Below, piece by piece: positions 25,265 to 34,706 of a DNA stretch of 64,000 nt. Made by a program: the position numbers and the translations under genes. This stretch comes from Sphingomonas sp. BK345. GTDB lineage: Bacteria > Pseudomonadota > Alphaproteobacteria > Sphingomonadales > Sphingomonadaceae. The notes under the pieces are model-generated. The model worked only from the letters and a program-made list of their open reading frames with translations, had not been told where the DNA came from and searched no databases. Each line of letters opens with the position of its first letter. The stretch's first letter is position 1. The stretch is taken from positions 1,054,001-1,118,000 of the forward strand of contig NZ_JACHZX010000001.1 in NCBI RefSeq assembly GCF_014193845.1. Reading direction: 5' to 3'.

Positions 25265-26548
25265 CTATCCCTCCGCCTGTACCCAGACGGTGGGATCGTC
25301 CTCCCGCGCCACCTGTGCGAGGCCGTGCGCGATCGAGGTGAGCTCGCCGCCCGATGCGATGCGCTCGGGACCGAAGCGCGCCTCGAACAGCGCCCGCACG
25401 GCGGGGACCAGCGACGTACCGCCGGTCAGGAAGACGCGATCGATCGCCTGATCGGGCAAGGCGGCGCGCGCCAGCGCTCTGTCCAGCGTGGCGGCGATGC
25501 GGGCCACGTCGTCGGCGATCCAGCGCTCGAAGTCGGCACGACGCACCTCGGTATCGATCGCGATCCCCTCCCCTTCGAAGCGGAAACGCGCCTGCTCGGC
25601 CCCGCTCAGCGCGCGCTTGAGCTGCCCGACCGCGTCGTACAGCGCATAGCCCTGCTCATGCTCGATGAGCGCGATCATCCGCGCGATCGCCTCGGGATCG
25701 AGCGCGCTGCGTCGCAGTTTCTCGAGCTCGGCGAGCGTGCGCCGATTGCGCATGAGCGCCAGTCGCGACCAGTCGGCGACGTCGGCGAACCAGCCCGCGG
25801 GGATATCCAGCACTTTGTCGAAGGAGCGGTAGCGCCCGCCCTTGCCGAGTTGGGGCAGGACGAGCTGATCGACGATGCGCGCATCGAAACGATCGCCCGC
25901 GATGCCGACGCCGGCGTGCGCGAGCGGCGTACAGCGCCGCACTGCGCCCGGCGCGGCGACCTGGACGACCGAGAAGTCGCTCGTACCGCCCCCGAAATCC
26001 GCGACCAGCAGAGTCGCCGGGCGATCGAGCGCGCTGGCATCGGCGAAGGCGGCGGCGAGCGGTTCATAGACGTAATGGATCTCGTGCGCGATACCGGCGA
26101 ACATGGCATCATAGCGGCGGCGCGCGAGCGCCGCGTCGGGGCGCGTCCCCGCATAGGTGACGGGTCGACCGACGACGAGGCGGTCGACACGGTCGAACGC
26201 GCCGCCCGCCGCCTCAGCGAGCCGGGCTAGGAACAGACGCCCGAGCTGCTCGAAGCCGTAACGCTTCTCGAACACCGGCGCGGTGTCGAACGAGGTGCTG
26301 GCCGCCACCGACTTGAACGACTGGAGGAACCGACTGTCGGCGGGGAAGTCGAGATATTCGCGTATCGCAGCAGGGCCAGCGGCTACCGCGAGACCGTCGC
26401 GAGCGCCCGCCTCGTGCCAGAAGCACAGCGCGGTGCGATAGATCGACTCATTGTCGTCGAGCGCGACGAGCATCGGCGCCATATCGCCAGCGTCCATGCG
26501 CGCGAGGACGGTATTGGTCGTGCCGAAGTCGAGGCCGAGCGCGGTCAT
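25265..26548 (-). CDS. Hsp70-family ATPase (YegD-like)
   Basis: 427 residues from ATG 26548. The actin/Hsp70 ATPase signatures are intact: phosphate-1 loop ALGLDFGTTNTVLARMD, phosphate-2 LLVADFGGGTSDFSVVQV and the adenosine motif RVFLTGGTSLVPAVRALFEARFG. The protein ends soon after the nucleotide-binding domain and so lacks a normal substrate-binding domain, as in the YegD type of putative chaperones. The role is unknown; it may be a chaperone-like regulator. It is the last intact backbone gene before the accessory island. Confidence 0.92.
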   Translation of the reverse strand: MTALGLDFGTTNTVLARMDAGDMAPMLVALDDNESIYRTALCFWHEAGARDGLAVAAGPAAIREYLDFPADSRFLQSFKSVAASTSFDTAPVFEKRYGFEQLGRLFLARLAEAAGGAFDRVDRLVVGRPVTYAGTRPDAALARRRYDAMFAGIAHEIHYVYEPLAAAFADASALDRPATLLVADFGGGTSDFSVVQVAAPGAVRRCTPLAHAGVGIAGDRFDARIVDQLVLPQLGKGGRYRSFDKVLDIPAGWFADVADWSRLALMRNRRTLAELEKLRRSALDPEAIARMIALIEHEQGYALYDAVGQLKRALSGAEQARFRFEGEGIAIDTEVRRADFERWIADDVARIAATLDRALARAALPDQAIDRVFLTGGTSLVPAVRALFEARFGPERIASGGELTSIAHGLAQVAREDDPTVWVQAEG

Positions 26549-26839
26549 GCGGCTCTCCAGTAAGGGGGAGCGTGCCCTAGCGCCGCGCGAAGTGCGCGGC
26601 CAGCTCTACGCGACGACCCGGTGAGCTGGCGTACTTGCGCGACAAACGCGATGATCCCCCGCCAGCGGTGAGCTGCGGGGGAGTGTCGGTAAGGGGAAGG
26701 TTGGTTGCGGGGACACGCAGCGGACTGAAGCATACATTCGCGGTAGCTCAGGCGTGATGACCTACCCGAGGTAGGCGGAGCATGCCTACCTGACCACCGG
26801 GCACGTGCAGTCCGCCCGACTGCAGGCTATGGCCCGCCC
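26549..26839. other. Intergenic stretch, no gene seen
   Basis: About 290 bases upstream of the Hsp70-type gene and of the glycosyltransferase remnant. A short imperfect hairpin (ccccgcc...gcgggg, near 26656-26682) is visible, but no gene. Confidence 0.35.
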
Positions 26840-27405
26840 ATGGTCGCGCCCCCAGACCTGGAGACGTCGTTCCGCCGCAAGGCGCGCGGGCTGGTGACCC
26901 CGGCCGCCCGCAGATCCGACCCGGCCTTATGGGAGCAGACCTTCGCGGCCTGTCGGTCGACCATCGACGCCGTGCTGACCCTTTGTCACCCGGTGGGGAA
27001 CGGCCGAGGGTGGCATCAACGCCTTCAACAGGCCGTCCGCGGAAGCGCTGGCACTGGTCGGGCGTGGACGCATCCAGGTCGCCTGCGCTGTGGATCGCGC
27101 CAGCGACGCCGAGGTAGTGGAGGCGGCGGCACACGGCGTGACGCTGATCCCGGTCGACGGCGCGGCGCTTCTGCACTACGCTACTGCTGGTCGTCGCGCC
27201 GTCTCCGCGCTGCAGGCGGGGGGTCTCGACGGGGCGATCGACCTCTGGGTCGGGCACGACGTCAAGACCGGCTTCGCCGCCAGCGCGGCGGCGGCGGAAC
27301 TCGGCGGGAAGGCGGCGCTGGTTCACCACATGGACTACGAGAGCTACCGCAACCTATGGGGCTGCCGCGGCCAGGACACCGCGGCGCGATCCGAAAGCAG
27401 GTATG
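26840..27405 (+). pseudogene. Glycosyltransferase fragment, frameshifted and truncated
   Basis: From 26840 one frame reads ALWEQTFAACRSTIDAVLTL then CHP. After one surplus G at about 26992 the continuation in another frame is WGTAEGGINAFNRPSAEALA, then IDLWVGHDVKTGFAASAAAA and ALVHHMDYESYRNL. 'EGGINAFNR' and 'VHHMDYESYR' are typical of the N-terminal domain of GT4-type glycosyltransferases. After about 190 residues the homology stops near 27350 and the frame runs into unrelated sequence up to a stop at 27519-27521. The gene has therefore both a frameshift and a lost C-terminal half, as expected if the neighbouring island inserted or recombined here. A sequencing error could explain the frameshift but not the truncation. 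Confidence 0.7.
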
Positions 27406-27544
27406 AGCGCCCATGCGGTGCCGGAGGACCGCCGCGCTCGCAGTTGGGCGCGCGGATGACAGGTGCTTGCCCATTTGCAGACCTGAAACGTGCACCTATG
27501 AGTTACCGTGCCATCGGTTGAACCGAGTGTGCGGCGGGGGAAGC

Positions 27545-29320
27545 ATGACACGTCTGACGACCAACTCTCAGGAAAGCACGTTGGGGGACGTGCTTGCCAT
27601 CGGGCCGGGCATATACCTCATCCCGTTCTTCCAGCGTGAATACCGCTGGGCACCCGACAAGGCCAACAACCTGTTGGACGACATCCTCAGTGTCGTTGAT
27701 GGCCTCGTGGACAAGCATTTCCTCGGGGCCGTCATAGTGCATGGACGGCGCGCCAACCCGACTGATCCGAAGGTGTTCGAGGTCATAGACGGGCAGCAGC
27801 GGCTGACGACCGCGTTCCTGTTCATGGCCGCCGTGGTCAAGGTGCTCGCCAACTGTAAGGAATACGACGAGGCGGCTAAGCTAGCCCAGAACTACCTTCA
27901 GATTGGACGGGATTACCGGAAGTCTAATCTGCGCATCCACTCTAGCCGGCTGGATCGCTCGATGATGGCCGCCGTGATAGAGGATCTGCGGTCCGACGTG
28001 AAGTTCTGCGAAGCGCTGAAACCGCATTTCCTCAACGCCCTACCATCGTATGGTCCGAACCGCGGTCCGATCAGGAACAACTACAATCGTTTCAAGCGCT
28101 TCTTTGTGGACGAGTTCGAGCAAGGCGGCTTGGAGCGCGTGAGACAGATCTATGAGGTATTCCTGAATAGCTTCACGGTAGTCCAGATCGACGTTATCGA
28201 TCCGACGGATGGCCCGAAGATATTCGACAGTCTGAACTCTAAACAGGAGCCGATGAAGATTGGCGACCTCGTCCGCAACGAAATTTTCCGGAAGGTTTCT
28301 GACGAAGCTCCGGAGAAGGTCGAAAGGATAGACGAGGAAGTCTGGCAGCCGTTCTACAGCTCGTTCGAGATCAGTGGCGTCAGCCACTTCGAGAAATTCT
28401 TATTCCCTTTCGGGTTGATAACAGATCCCAACCTTCGAAAATCAGATGTCTTCATCAATCTGAGAAACCAGTGGAACACGATCGCTGATCCGGTAGAGAT
28501 CATCGCATCGCTAGATCGGTATAAGACTCCCTACCTGGACACACTGTTTGGGTCCAACCGGAGCGGCTTCCCCAAAGACGTGAGCCTGCGCTACGCTAGG
28601 CTGGCGCAGCTCGGGGCGCCAAGTTCCATCCTGCCGTTCACGATGCATTTGGGGCGCGCCGTTATTGACGGGGAGGTCGGCGAGGAGGCGGCTACCTCCG
28701 TGCTTAACGTCGTCGAGAGCTTTCTGGTCCGACGCGCGATTGTCGGGCATGAGCCCACCGGCTTGCATGCGGTCTTCAAGCGTCTCTGGAGTGATCTCGG
28801 CGGCGACGTCTGCGCGGCTTCGGTGGAGCGGGCGATCGCGTCCCACAAGACAGTTGCGTGGCCGGACGACGGCGAGGTCGCGGCGGCCATCGCGACGAGG
28901 CCTCTCTACAACTCGGCTATAACACCGTTCCTGCTGCTGGAATATGACACCTATCATGGAGGTGATGCCCTCGGGTCAATCGAGACGATCGAGCACGTCC
29001 TGCCGCAGAGTGCCGATGCTGACTGGAAGAAGTCTTACGGTGAGGACTTCGTGGCCAGCGATATCGATGCCTTGCCGAACTTGGTTCCATGCACGGGGAA
29101 GATGAATTCGTCGCTGGGCAACCAGACCTACGCGATGAAGCGGACGCGTTTCACCAAGGACTCGAAGTTCAAGAGCACGCGAGAATTCGGCGGCGCGAAC
29201 CAGTCCTGGGACCGGGACGCCTTCCTAAAAAGGGCGGAGCAGCTGGCGATCTGGGCCAACGGACGATTTCCGCATGGACGGCCTACCCAGAGAGCCGGGC
29301 CCGACCCCCTGCTCGACTAA
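27545..29320 (+). CDS. GmrSD-like DUF262/DUF1524 restriction protein
   Basis: 591 residues from ATG 27545, preceded by gcggggg. The N-terminal DUF262 (GmrS, ParB/Srx-like) domain shows IPFFQREYRWAPDKANNLLDDI (about 26-48) and VFEVIDGQQRLTTAFLFMAA (about 77-97). The C-terminal DUF1524 (GmrD) HNH nuclease is seen in SIETIEHVLPQSADADW (about 478-495) and DALPNLVPCTGKMNSSLGN. Fused GmrSD proteins are type IV restriction enzymes that cut glucosylated hydroxymethyl-cytosine phage DNA or sense other modified DNA. The gene is visibly less GC-rich than the backbone, a sign of transfer. It is convergent with the Vsr gene of the defence array. Confidence 0.9.
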   Translation: MTRLTTNSQESTLGDVLAIGPGIYLIPFFQREYRWAPDKANNLLDDILSVVDGLVDKHFLGAVIVHGRRANPTDPKVFEVIDGQQRLTTAFLFMAAVVKVLANCKEYDEAAKLAQNYLQIGRDYRKSNLRIHSSRLDRSMMAAVIEDLRSDVKFCEALKPHFLNALPSYGPNRGPIRNNYNRFKRFFVDEFEQGGLERVRQIYEVFLNSFTVVQIDVIDPTDGPKIFDSLNSKQEPMKIGDLVRNEIFRKVSDEAPEKVERIDEEVWQPFYSSFEISGVSHFEKFLFPFGLITDPNLRKSDVFINLRNQWNTIADPVEIIASLDRYKTPYLDTLFGSNRSGFPKDVSLRYARLAQLGAPSSILPFTMHLGRAVIDGEVGEEAATSVLNVVESFLVRRAIVGHEPTGLHAVFKRLWSDLGGDVCAASVERAIASHKTVAWPDDGEVAAAIATRPLYNSAITPFLLLEYDTYHGGDALGSIETIEHVLPQSADADWKKSYGEDFVASDIDALPNLVPCTGKMNSSLGNQTYAMKRTRFTKDSKFKSTREFGGANQSWDRDAFLKRAEQLAIWANGRFPHGRPTQRAGPDPLLD

Positions 29321-29377
29321 GGTTTTCCGGCTCGGCTACCATCCCGCCTCAGCCCAATAACGGCACTGGGATGGAGA

Positions 29378-29896
29378 TTACGACCTCGGGGCGCAGACGC
29401 TGTCACCCCGGATGGGATCAGGTGTGATCAAGGAGGTGGCGGAGGACCATGCGCCCGCGATCTCGTCCGTGCGGTGCTGGGATCGAAGGAACCCTGCCGC
29501 GCGCGTTGCGAGGTCCTCCAGCTTCATCCTCGCGCGTCCTCGCAGCGCGCACTCCCATACGACAAGTTGACGCCATCCAAGCTCCTCAAGAGCCGCCCCC
29601 GCGCTCTGATCCCGGGCGACGTTTGCACGTATCTTCTCAATCCAGAATTCGCTTCGCGTCGCCGGGACCCTGAACAAGGGGCAGTCGTGGCCGTGCCAGA
29701 AGCAGCCGTTCACGAAGATCACTGCCCTCTTTCCCGGAAAGACCAGATCTGGGCGGCCTGGCAGATCGCGCACGTGCAGCCGGTATCGCAGGCCGCGGGC
29801 ATGAAGGGCCCGACGCAGAAGCAATTCCGGCTTCGTGTCACGCGAGCGGATCCGGCTCATGTTGTGGCTGCGTCGCTCGGGCGTGTGAACGTCCAC
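29378..29896 (-). CDS. vsr: Very short patch repair endonuclease (Vsr-like)
   Basis: 172 residues with GTG start at 29896, directly after the TGA of the upstream nuclease gene (no spacer). The start fits the family's N-terminus (VHTPERRSHNMSRIRSRDTKPE). Catalytic features are DLPGRPDLVFPGKRAVIFVN with Asp at about 50, and GCFWHGHDCPLFRVPATRSE, which matches Vsr closely, followed by a KIxxNxxRD-type stretch (KIRANVARDQ). Vsr nicks next to T:G mismatches created by deamination of 5-methylcytosine. Its presence in an operon with a C5 methyltransferase is therefore functionally logical. It has about 25 extra C-terminal residues. It is the last gene of the minus-strand array. Confidence 0.93.
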   Translation of the reverse strand: MDVHTPERRSHNMSRIRSRDTKPELLLRRALHARGLRYRLHVRDLPGRPDLVFPGKRAVIFVNGCFWHGHDCPLFRVPATRSEFWIEKIRANVARDQSAGAALEELGWRQLVVWECALRGRARMKLEDLATRAAGFLRSQHRTDEIAGAWSSATSLITPDPIRGDSVCAPRS

Positions 29897-31522
29897 TCAG
29901 CTCTCCAGACCCGACGCGATGGCGTCCAGCGAGGCTGCGACCTCGATCGCCTGCATCCCTGGGCGCAGGGTGAGCGCCCCGAACCGGAACGCCCGGTGGT
30001 AGTCCGGGGCGAACAGCCTGTCCGGCATGGGCAGAGTCTCGAACTGCCCGCCCGCCGCCGGCTGGTGCGGGGTGAGCAGGTAGGCCTCGGCGACGGCGCT
30101 GTTGACCACACCCCCCTTGGTGTCGACGATTGCGTCACGATAGGTATGGGTGGACGTCAGGGCATCCGCGAGTCCCTGGTCTACGCGATACTTAGCATCC
30201 AGGACGACGAGCGGGGTCGGCACGCCGTCTACCTGCCGCCACAGGGCTATGTCCGGGGTCATTGGGCGACTGTATGAGCCGCGGCCGTCGCCCCTAGTCC
30301 AGAACTCCGCGTAGCGTGGCTGAAAGGCGAGGCGCCATCCTCCACCGGCCGAGAGCACCAACGACGAGGACGCTATGGTGAGGCCAGCTCCATCGACCCC
30401 GAACAGGGACGAGACCCCGTCGCCTTCAACACCCCACCTGTCGGCGACCGCGCGTGCGAGCCGCAGGTAGCACCACAGCTCGTAGAGTTCGAACGTGCGG
30501 GAGAGCGGCATGGCCAGGAAGTCACCGAAGACGGACGCGATCCCCAGGTTCATGTCCCGCCACAGACGATGGAAGTCGCGATATGTCGGGTCGTTGCGGA
30601 ACAGCGAGGTGATTGTGAGCGTGGCGGGAGCGTCCGGCAGCGCGGCGAACGGCTCCTCCTGCCGCATCCGCTCCACCCTGAGCGCGAGCGCCTGCAAGCG
30701 GGCTGCCCAGGCCGCACCGTCGCTGCCGGGGAGCGAGGCGGCGGACAGGCGCCCCGACACCGCGCGCAGCCAGTCGCGCCAAGATCGCAGGCAGGCCGCC
30801 ATCTCCCGGTGCTCGGGAAGATCGAACGTGTCGGTTCGCCTGCGGACCCGGATGAGCTCGGGGAGATGGCCCCGCAGCTGTACCGGTAGACGGGGCGGCT
30901 GGTGGTTTTCCCGGAGCACCCGCCCACTTCTGAATGACCGAACTATCTCCGTGCCGGTCGCATGCCGTGCCTTGTGCCAGGGCAGGACGGCCTCTTCGGC
31001 CCGCAGGCGCCGCCTGGGGGCGCGGCGTATCCGCGCAACCACCTGCTCCAGCTCGCCTATGCGGGTTCGCAGGAACTCGAGACGCGCAATTGGTGGGACC
31101 GGGCCGCCAGCTCCACGCGAGACCGCGCGCCGGAACGGCGACAGCGAGAACAGCGCGAAGGTGTCCTCGAGTATGTCGCGGACCATCGCGTCGAAGTCGT
31201 CGCGGGTGAGCTTCCGCGTGTCGGCATCTGTGACGATGCGGGCCCGTCGCGTCCGCCCGTCGGGCAGGCGCAGCTCGAATTCCGTCTCGCCGGCCTGGAA
31301 GCCGGGAGACCAGCGCCACCGAGCGCACGTGCGGGTGCCCCGCAACGCCTCCAAGCGGCTGCCATCGACCAGGAGCTGGGCCTCGCCCACGTCTTGCCCG
31401 GAGAGTTCGAACACGTAGGCGCCCGTTTCCCGAACCGAACCCGGCGGGATGTCGTCCGGAACGGGCCATACCCTCCAGGCGGCGCCCGATGCAGGGTCGC
31501 TGAGGCGGAGCGTCAGCTCCAA
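29897..31522 (-). CDS. DUF2357 / PD-(D/E)XK nuclease, McrC-like partner
   Basis: 541 residues; the only in-frame start after the preceding TAG is a TTG at 31522, three bases downstream of the McrB-like gene. The N-terminal half (about 1-200) fits DUF2357 (DDFDAMVRDILEDTFALFSL). The C-terminal half is a PD-(D/E)XK nuclease: FELYELWCYLRLARAVADRW, RPMTPDIALW with the first acidic residue near 422, and LVVLDAKYRVD with the D-x-K pair near 441. Such proteins are coupled to McrB-type motor ATPases and supply the cutting activity, as McrC does for McrB. The pairing here supports a modification-dependent restriction role. Confidence 0.88.
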   Translation of the reverse strand: MELTLRLSDPASGAAWRVWPVPDDIPPGSVRETGAYVFELSGQDVGEAQLLVDGSRLEALRGTRTCARWRWSPGFQAGETEFELRLPDGRTRRARIVTDADTRKLTRDDFDAMVRDILEDTFALFSLSPFRRAVSRGAGGPVPPIARLEFLRTRIGELEQVVARIRRAPRRRLRAEEAVLPWHKARHATGTEIVRSFRSGRVLRENHQPPRLPVQLRGHLPELIRVRRRTDTFDLPEHREMAACLRSWRDWLRAVSGRLSAASLPGSDGAAWAARLQALALRVERMRQEEPFAALPDAPATLTITSLFRNDPTYRDFHRLWRDMNLGIASVFGDFLAMPLSRTFELYELWCYLRLARAVADRWGVEGDGVSSLFGVDGAGLTIASSSLVLSAGGGWRLAFQPRYAEFWTRGDGRGSYSRPMTPDIALWRQVDGVPTPLVVLDAKYRVDQGLADALTSTHTYRDAIVDTKGGVVNSAVAEAYLLTPHQPAAGGQFETLPMPDRLFAPDYHRAFRFGALTLRPGMQAIEVAASLDAIASGLES

Positions 31523-31525
31523 GCG

Positions 31526-33238
31526 CTAGCGGCCGACTTGGAAGGAGCCAAGATCGTCAAGATCGGCTAGCGCCTGAGCGACCATTTTTCCGGAGCGGGG
31601 CAGCCCCGCGGTCTCCTTCGCGAGGCCGGCCAGCATTGATCGCTGCCGCTCGCCGCCCCGCAGCTTCACCAGCACCTTCTGCGCCAGGATGTCGTCGAGC
31701 GCCCCTTCCGGACTCGCCCCGGCGCTTGCCGTGGCGAACGCATAGTAGCGCACCGCCTCCTCCGCCACCCTGTATCCGAAGCCGAGGCCCTCGGGGGCGA
31801 GAATAGCCTCCAAGGCCTCCAGCTTGGCACGCATGGTGCCGATCGCTGGCGCCAGCGCCTCGTCGCGGCCGGCGAGAGCGTCGAGGAAGCCTTTCAGGTC
31901 GACGGCGCTCATGTCGATCACCACCGCCCTGTCGAGGACCTTGGCGCTGAGCGGATTGGTCGTCTCGTCGATGTTGATCGTTCCGATCAGGAACAGGTTC
32001 GGCGGGAGCGGCAGGTCACGACGGACGGGGGTGCCAGTCGTCCCTTCGAGGGGAACGCCGCTCTGGTGCAGCTGCATTGGCTCGCCGGTCTCCATCGCGG
32101 AGAGGATGTCCGACAGGTAGTATTCAACTCTCGCGAGGTTCAGCTCGTCGAGGACGACGAACACGGGCGAGTCCCGGTGAGCGGTGGCTACCAGCACAGC
32201 TTCGAGAAAACGTGGAACCTCGTAGCGGCCCGAGAGCACGTCGAAGTAGCCCAGCAGGCTGCCGGGATCGGTCCATTCGGGACGGACCGCGCAGACGAAC
32301 AGGAAGGGATCGGGCGATCCTGACGCAGTCCCGTGGACGGCGCGGGCATACTGAAGCGCGAGCTGCGTTTTGCCTGTGCCGGACAGGCCCGCGAGGATGA
32401 CGAAGTGCTTGCGCTCGAGAAAGCTCAGGCCGGCGTGGAAGCGGCCGACCTCGCTCGCCGGATAGTGGCCGCCCTGCTCGGCGATCGCCGTCTCGATCTC
32501 CACCAGCGGGACGGTGCTAGGCAGACGCCGCATGGAGGCGGCGACCTGCTCCTCGTCGGTCCACGCGGCGAGCTCGTGCACCTTCCCCGCGCCGACCAGG
32601 GAGGCCAGGTAGCCGACGAATTCGCGCGCGAGGAGGCTGCGTCGCGCCGAGGCGGCCGGTGGCCAGAGGGCAACCGCTATGCTGTCTATCTCGATGCCGG
32701 GTCCGACCCGAGCGAGGTCGAACCGGAGTGTGTCCCAGAACTGCCGGTTGCGCAGGTATAGCCTGCCGTCATGCGCAAGGTAGATCGCCACGAGGTTGTT
32801 GCGCGCGCCGTAGGTTATGTCACCAGGGCTGGCCTGCGGGCTCGGTCCGGCGCCTTCGGACGCCTGCGTGTCTGCCGCCGTTCCATTGGGGACGTTTGCC
32901 GCGTCGGCGGGGTCGGCTTCGCCCGCAGCCTGCGCCTTGCCGGCGAGCCCCAGTGCCTTCATCGCTTCCAGACGCTCGACGAGCGGCAGCAAGTCACCCT
33001 TCACCTGAATGGCGAACCAGACCTCGTCCTCCGGGGGGAACCGGAGGATGCTCGCCAGCACGAGCTGTCCGTTCCCTTGCGAGAAGTTCTCGAGGTTAAG
33101 CACCCCGAGTTGGATTCCGCCTTCGATGATCTTGGCACTGTTCGAGACGCCGAAGCTCGCCCGGACCGCCTTGTTGAGGACGCCGAACTGCTTCGCGACA
33201 GCTGTGGAGAAGGTATCAGCCCGCTCGCGAAACGACAT
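31526..33238 (-). CDS. McrB-like AAA+ motor protein
   Basis: 570 residues from ATG 33238, overlapping the methyltransferase gene by 23 bases. The first 280 residues are a variable domain that may recognise DNA. The AAA+ core has Walker A LAGLSGTGKTQLALQYARA (about 282-300), the McrB-type VRPEWTDPGSLLGYFDVLSG, Walker B FVVLDELNLARVEYYLSDIL (about 365-384) and the sensor NLFLIGTINIDETTNPLSAK followed by VLDRA. In McrB these motifs bind GTP; this family includes both GTP and ATP users. With the downstream PD-(D/E)XK protein it should form an McrBC-like translocating nuclease. Confidence 0.92.
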   Translation of the reverse strand: MSFRERADTFSTAVAKQFGVLNKAVRASFGVSNSAKIIEGGIQLGVLNLENFSQGNGQLVLASILRFPPEDEVWFAIQVKGDLLPLVERLEAMKALGLAGKAQAAGEADPADAANVPNGTAADTQASEGAGPSPQASPGDITYGARNNLVAIYLAHDGRLYLRNRQFWDTLRFDLARVGPGIEIDSIAVALWPPAASARRSLLAREFVGYLASLVGAGKVHELAAWTDEEQVAASMRRLPSTVPLVEIETAIAEQGGHYPASEVGRFHAGLSFLERKHFVILAGLSGTGKTQLALQYARAVHGTASGSPDPFLFVCAVRPEWTDPGSLLGYFDVLSGRYEVPRFLEAVLVATAHRDSPVFVVLDELNLARVEYYLSDILSAMETGEPMQLHQSGVPLEGTTGTPVRRDLPLPPNLFLIGTINIDETTNPLSAKVLDRAVVIDMSAVDLKGFLDALAGRDEALAPAIGTMRAKLEALEAILAPEGLGFGYRVAEEAVRYYAFATASAGASPEGALDDILAQKVLVKLRGGERQRSMLAGLAKETAGLPRSGKMVAQALADLDDLGSFQVGR

Positions 33239-34706
33239 CGGCGCCCCCTGGGACTGCTGCCCTGAGCGTCGTCAGCATGCGGGTCGCGACGACCTTGGCG
33301 AGAAGCGGCGGAACCGCGTTGCCGATTTGACGGAAGGCTGGGTTCATGGTGCCCCTGAAGACGAATCCGTCCGGAAAGGACTGCAGGCGGGCCGCCTCGC
33401 GGACTGAGATCGTGCGGCGCTGGTCGCTGTCGTAATGGATGTGGCTGTAACTGTCCTTCCCCAGATGCGCCATCAGCGTCCGCGCCGGCAGGTCGGGTTC
33501 CATCTTGCGCCACTTGTTCGGGAACTTGCTGACGTCGTAGGGCGGCACGATCGAGGCGCGGAGGTCCGCCCACGCCCTGGAGTTCCGGCGGGGCGCCTTT
33601 CCCGCGGCGGCGAGCCGGAGGATCTCCTCCTCGAACATCGAGACCGCATGTGCGTGCGCCTCTGGATACTGATCGCCCGGGTTCATGCGCGCGAACAGCT
33701 TCCAGTCCCGCGGCAGATAGCGGATGACGTGGTCGCTCAGGCCTTCGGCGTTCTCGAACCCGGGCCAGCTCCTCATCAGGGTGGCGTATTCGCCCAGCGA
33801 CCTGCGCTTCGGGTATGGAACGCGTGTGTCGAAGCGCCGCGCGCCGCGTGTCATGGTTCCGTCCAGGTGCGCGGTGATTGGCGGCAGGTCCGAGAGCGCC
33901 TCCCGCGCGGTGACGGCGGGCGCAAGATGCTCGCGGGTCTCGCGCGGCGCAGTGTAGCAGTGCGCCGCGTTCAGGAGACCGCCGCGCAGCAGCTTTAGCG
34001 CGACCTGCCGGCTACTTGCGTATCCGGACGGCAGATCCATGTGATGCGTCGGCTCTGGAAAGGCGACGTCGTCCGCGATCTCGTGACGGTAGGCGACCAG
34101 GATCATGCGCTCGCGCATCTGCGGAACGCCGAAGTGCGAAGAGTTCAGCAGCGTGTAGCGCGCCACGTAGCCCTTCTCCCGGAGCACCTCGCAGGTCTCC
34201 TCCGCCACGTTCTGTCCGCCGTGGTTCAGGATGTCGGGCACGTTCTCCATGAGGAGGGCGAGCGGACGGAACGCCTCCACGTAGTGGAGGTATTCCAGGT
34301 AGAGCCTCGCCCTGGCGTCGTGCTTGAACGCTTCCGGATGCGCGTCGATCTCGCGCAGCTTGGAGCGGCCCACGCGGGCGAAAGCCTGGCAAGGCGGCCC
34401 GCCGACTATCACGTCGATCGCGCTCCCAACCGGCCCGAGACCGAGCTCCGCGGCAAGCTCCTCCGGCGGGAGCTTCGTTATGTCGCGGGCCTGTGCGTGC
34501 CGCTGGTCGCCGGGATGAAAGTTCGCTCCGTGGGACGCTGCGGCGTCCTTGTCGAACTCCACGGCACCCGCGATGGCGAACCCTGCCGCGTGGAAGCCGA
34601 GCGACAGGCCGCCGCAGCCGGCGAACAGATCGAGCACGCGAGGCGTGCCCCCGTGGCGGAGGCGGGCGATCTTGCCGAGGACGGCCTGCTCTGCGGTTAT
34701 GGTCAC
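33216..34706 (-). CDS. DNA cytosine-C5 methyltransferase
   Basis: 496 residues, GTG start at 34706 overlapping the stop of the small RHH gene (GTGA). Motif I is VLDLFAGCGGLSLGFHAAGF (about 25-44), motif IV GGPPCQAFARVG with the catalytic Cys at 106, motif VI LLMENVPDI with Glu 154, and motifs IX-X TISVREAARLQSFPDGFVF and QIGNAVPPLLAKVVA. A target recognition region of about 180 residues precedes motif IX. It methylates cytosine at C5 in an unknown sequence. The neighbouring Vsr and McrBC-like genes suggest that it marks self DNA. In class 2 DISARM the methyltransferase DrmMII is of the same chemical type. Confidence 0.96.
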   Translation of the reverse strand: MTITAEQAVLGKIARLRHGGTPRVLDLFAGCGGLSLGFHAAGFAIAGAVEFDKDAAASHGANFHPGDQRHAQARDITKLPPEELAAELGLGPVGSAIDVIVGGPPCQAFARVGRSKLREIDAHPEAFKHDARARLYLEYLHYVEAFRPLALLMENVPDILNHGGQNVAEETCEVLREKGYVARYTLLNSSHFGVPQMRERMILVAYRHEIADDVAFPEPTHHMDLPSGYASSRQVALKLLRGGLLNAAHCYTAPRETREHLAPAVTAREALSDLPPITAHLDGTMTRGARRFDTRVPYPKRRSLGEYATLMRSWPGFENAEGLSDHVIRYLPRDWKLFARMNPGDQYPEAHAHAVSMFEEEILRLAAAGKAPRRNSRAWADLRASIVPPYDVSKFPNKWRKMEPDLPARTLMAHLGKDSYSHIHYDSDQRRTISVREAARLQSFPDGFVFRGTMNPAFRQIGNAVPPLLAKVVATRMLTTLRAAVPGGADVVSRAG

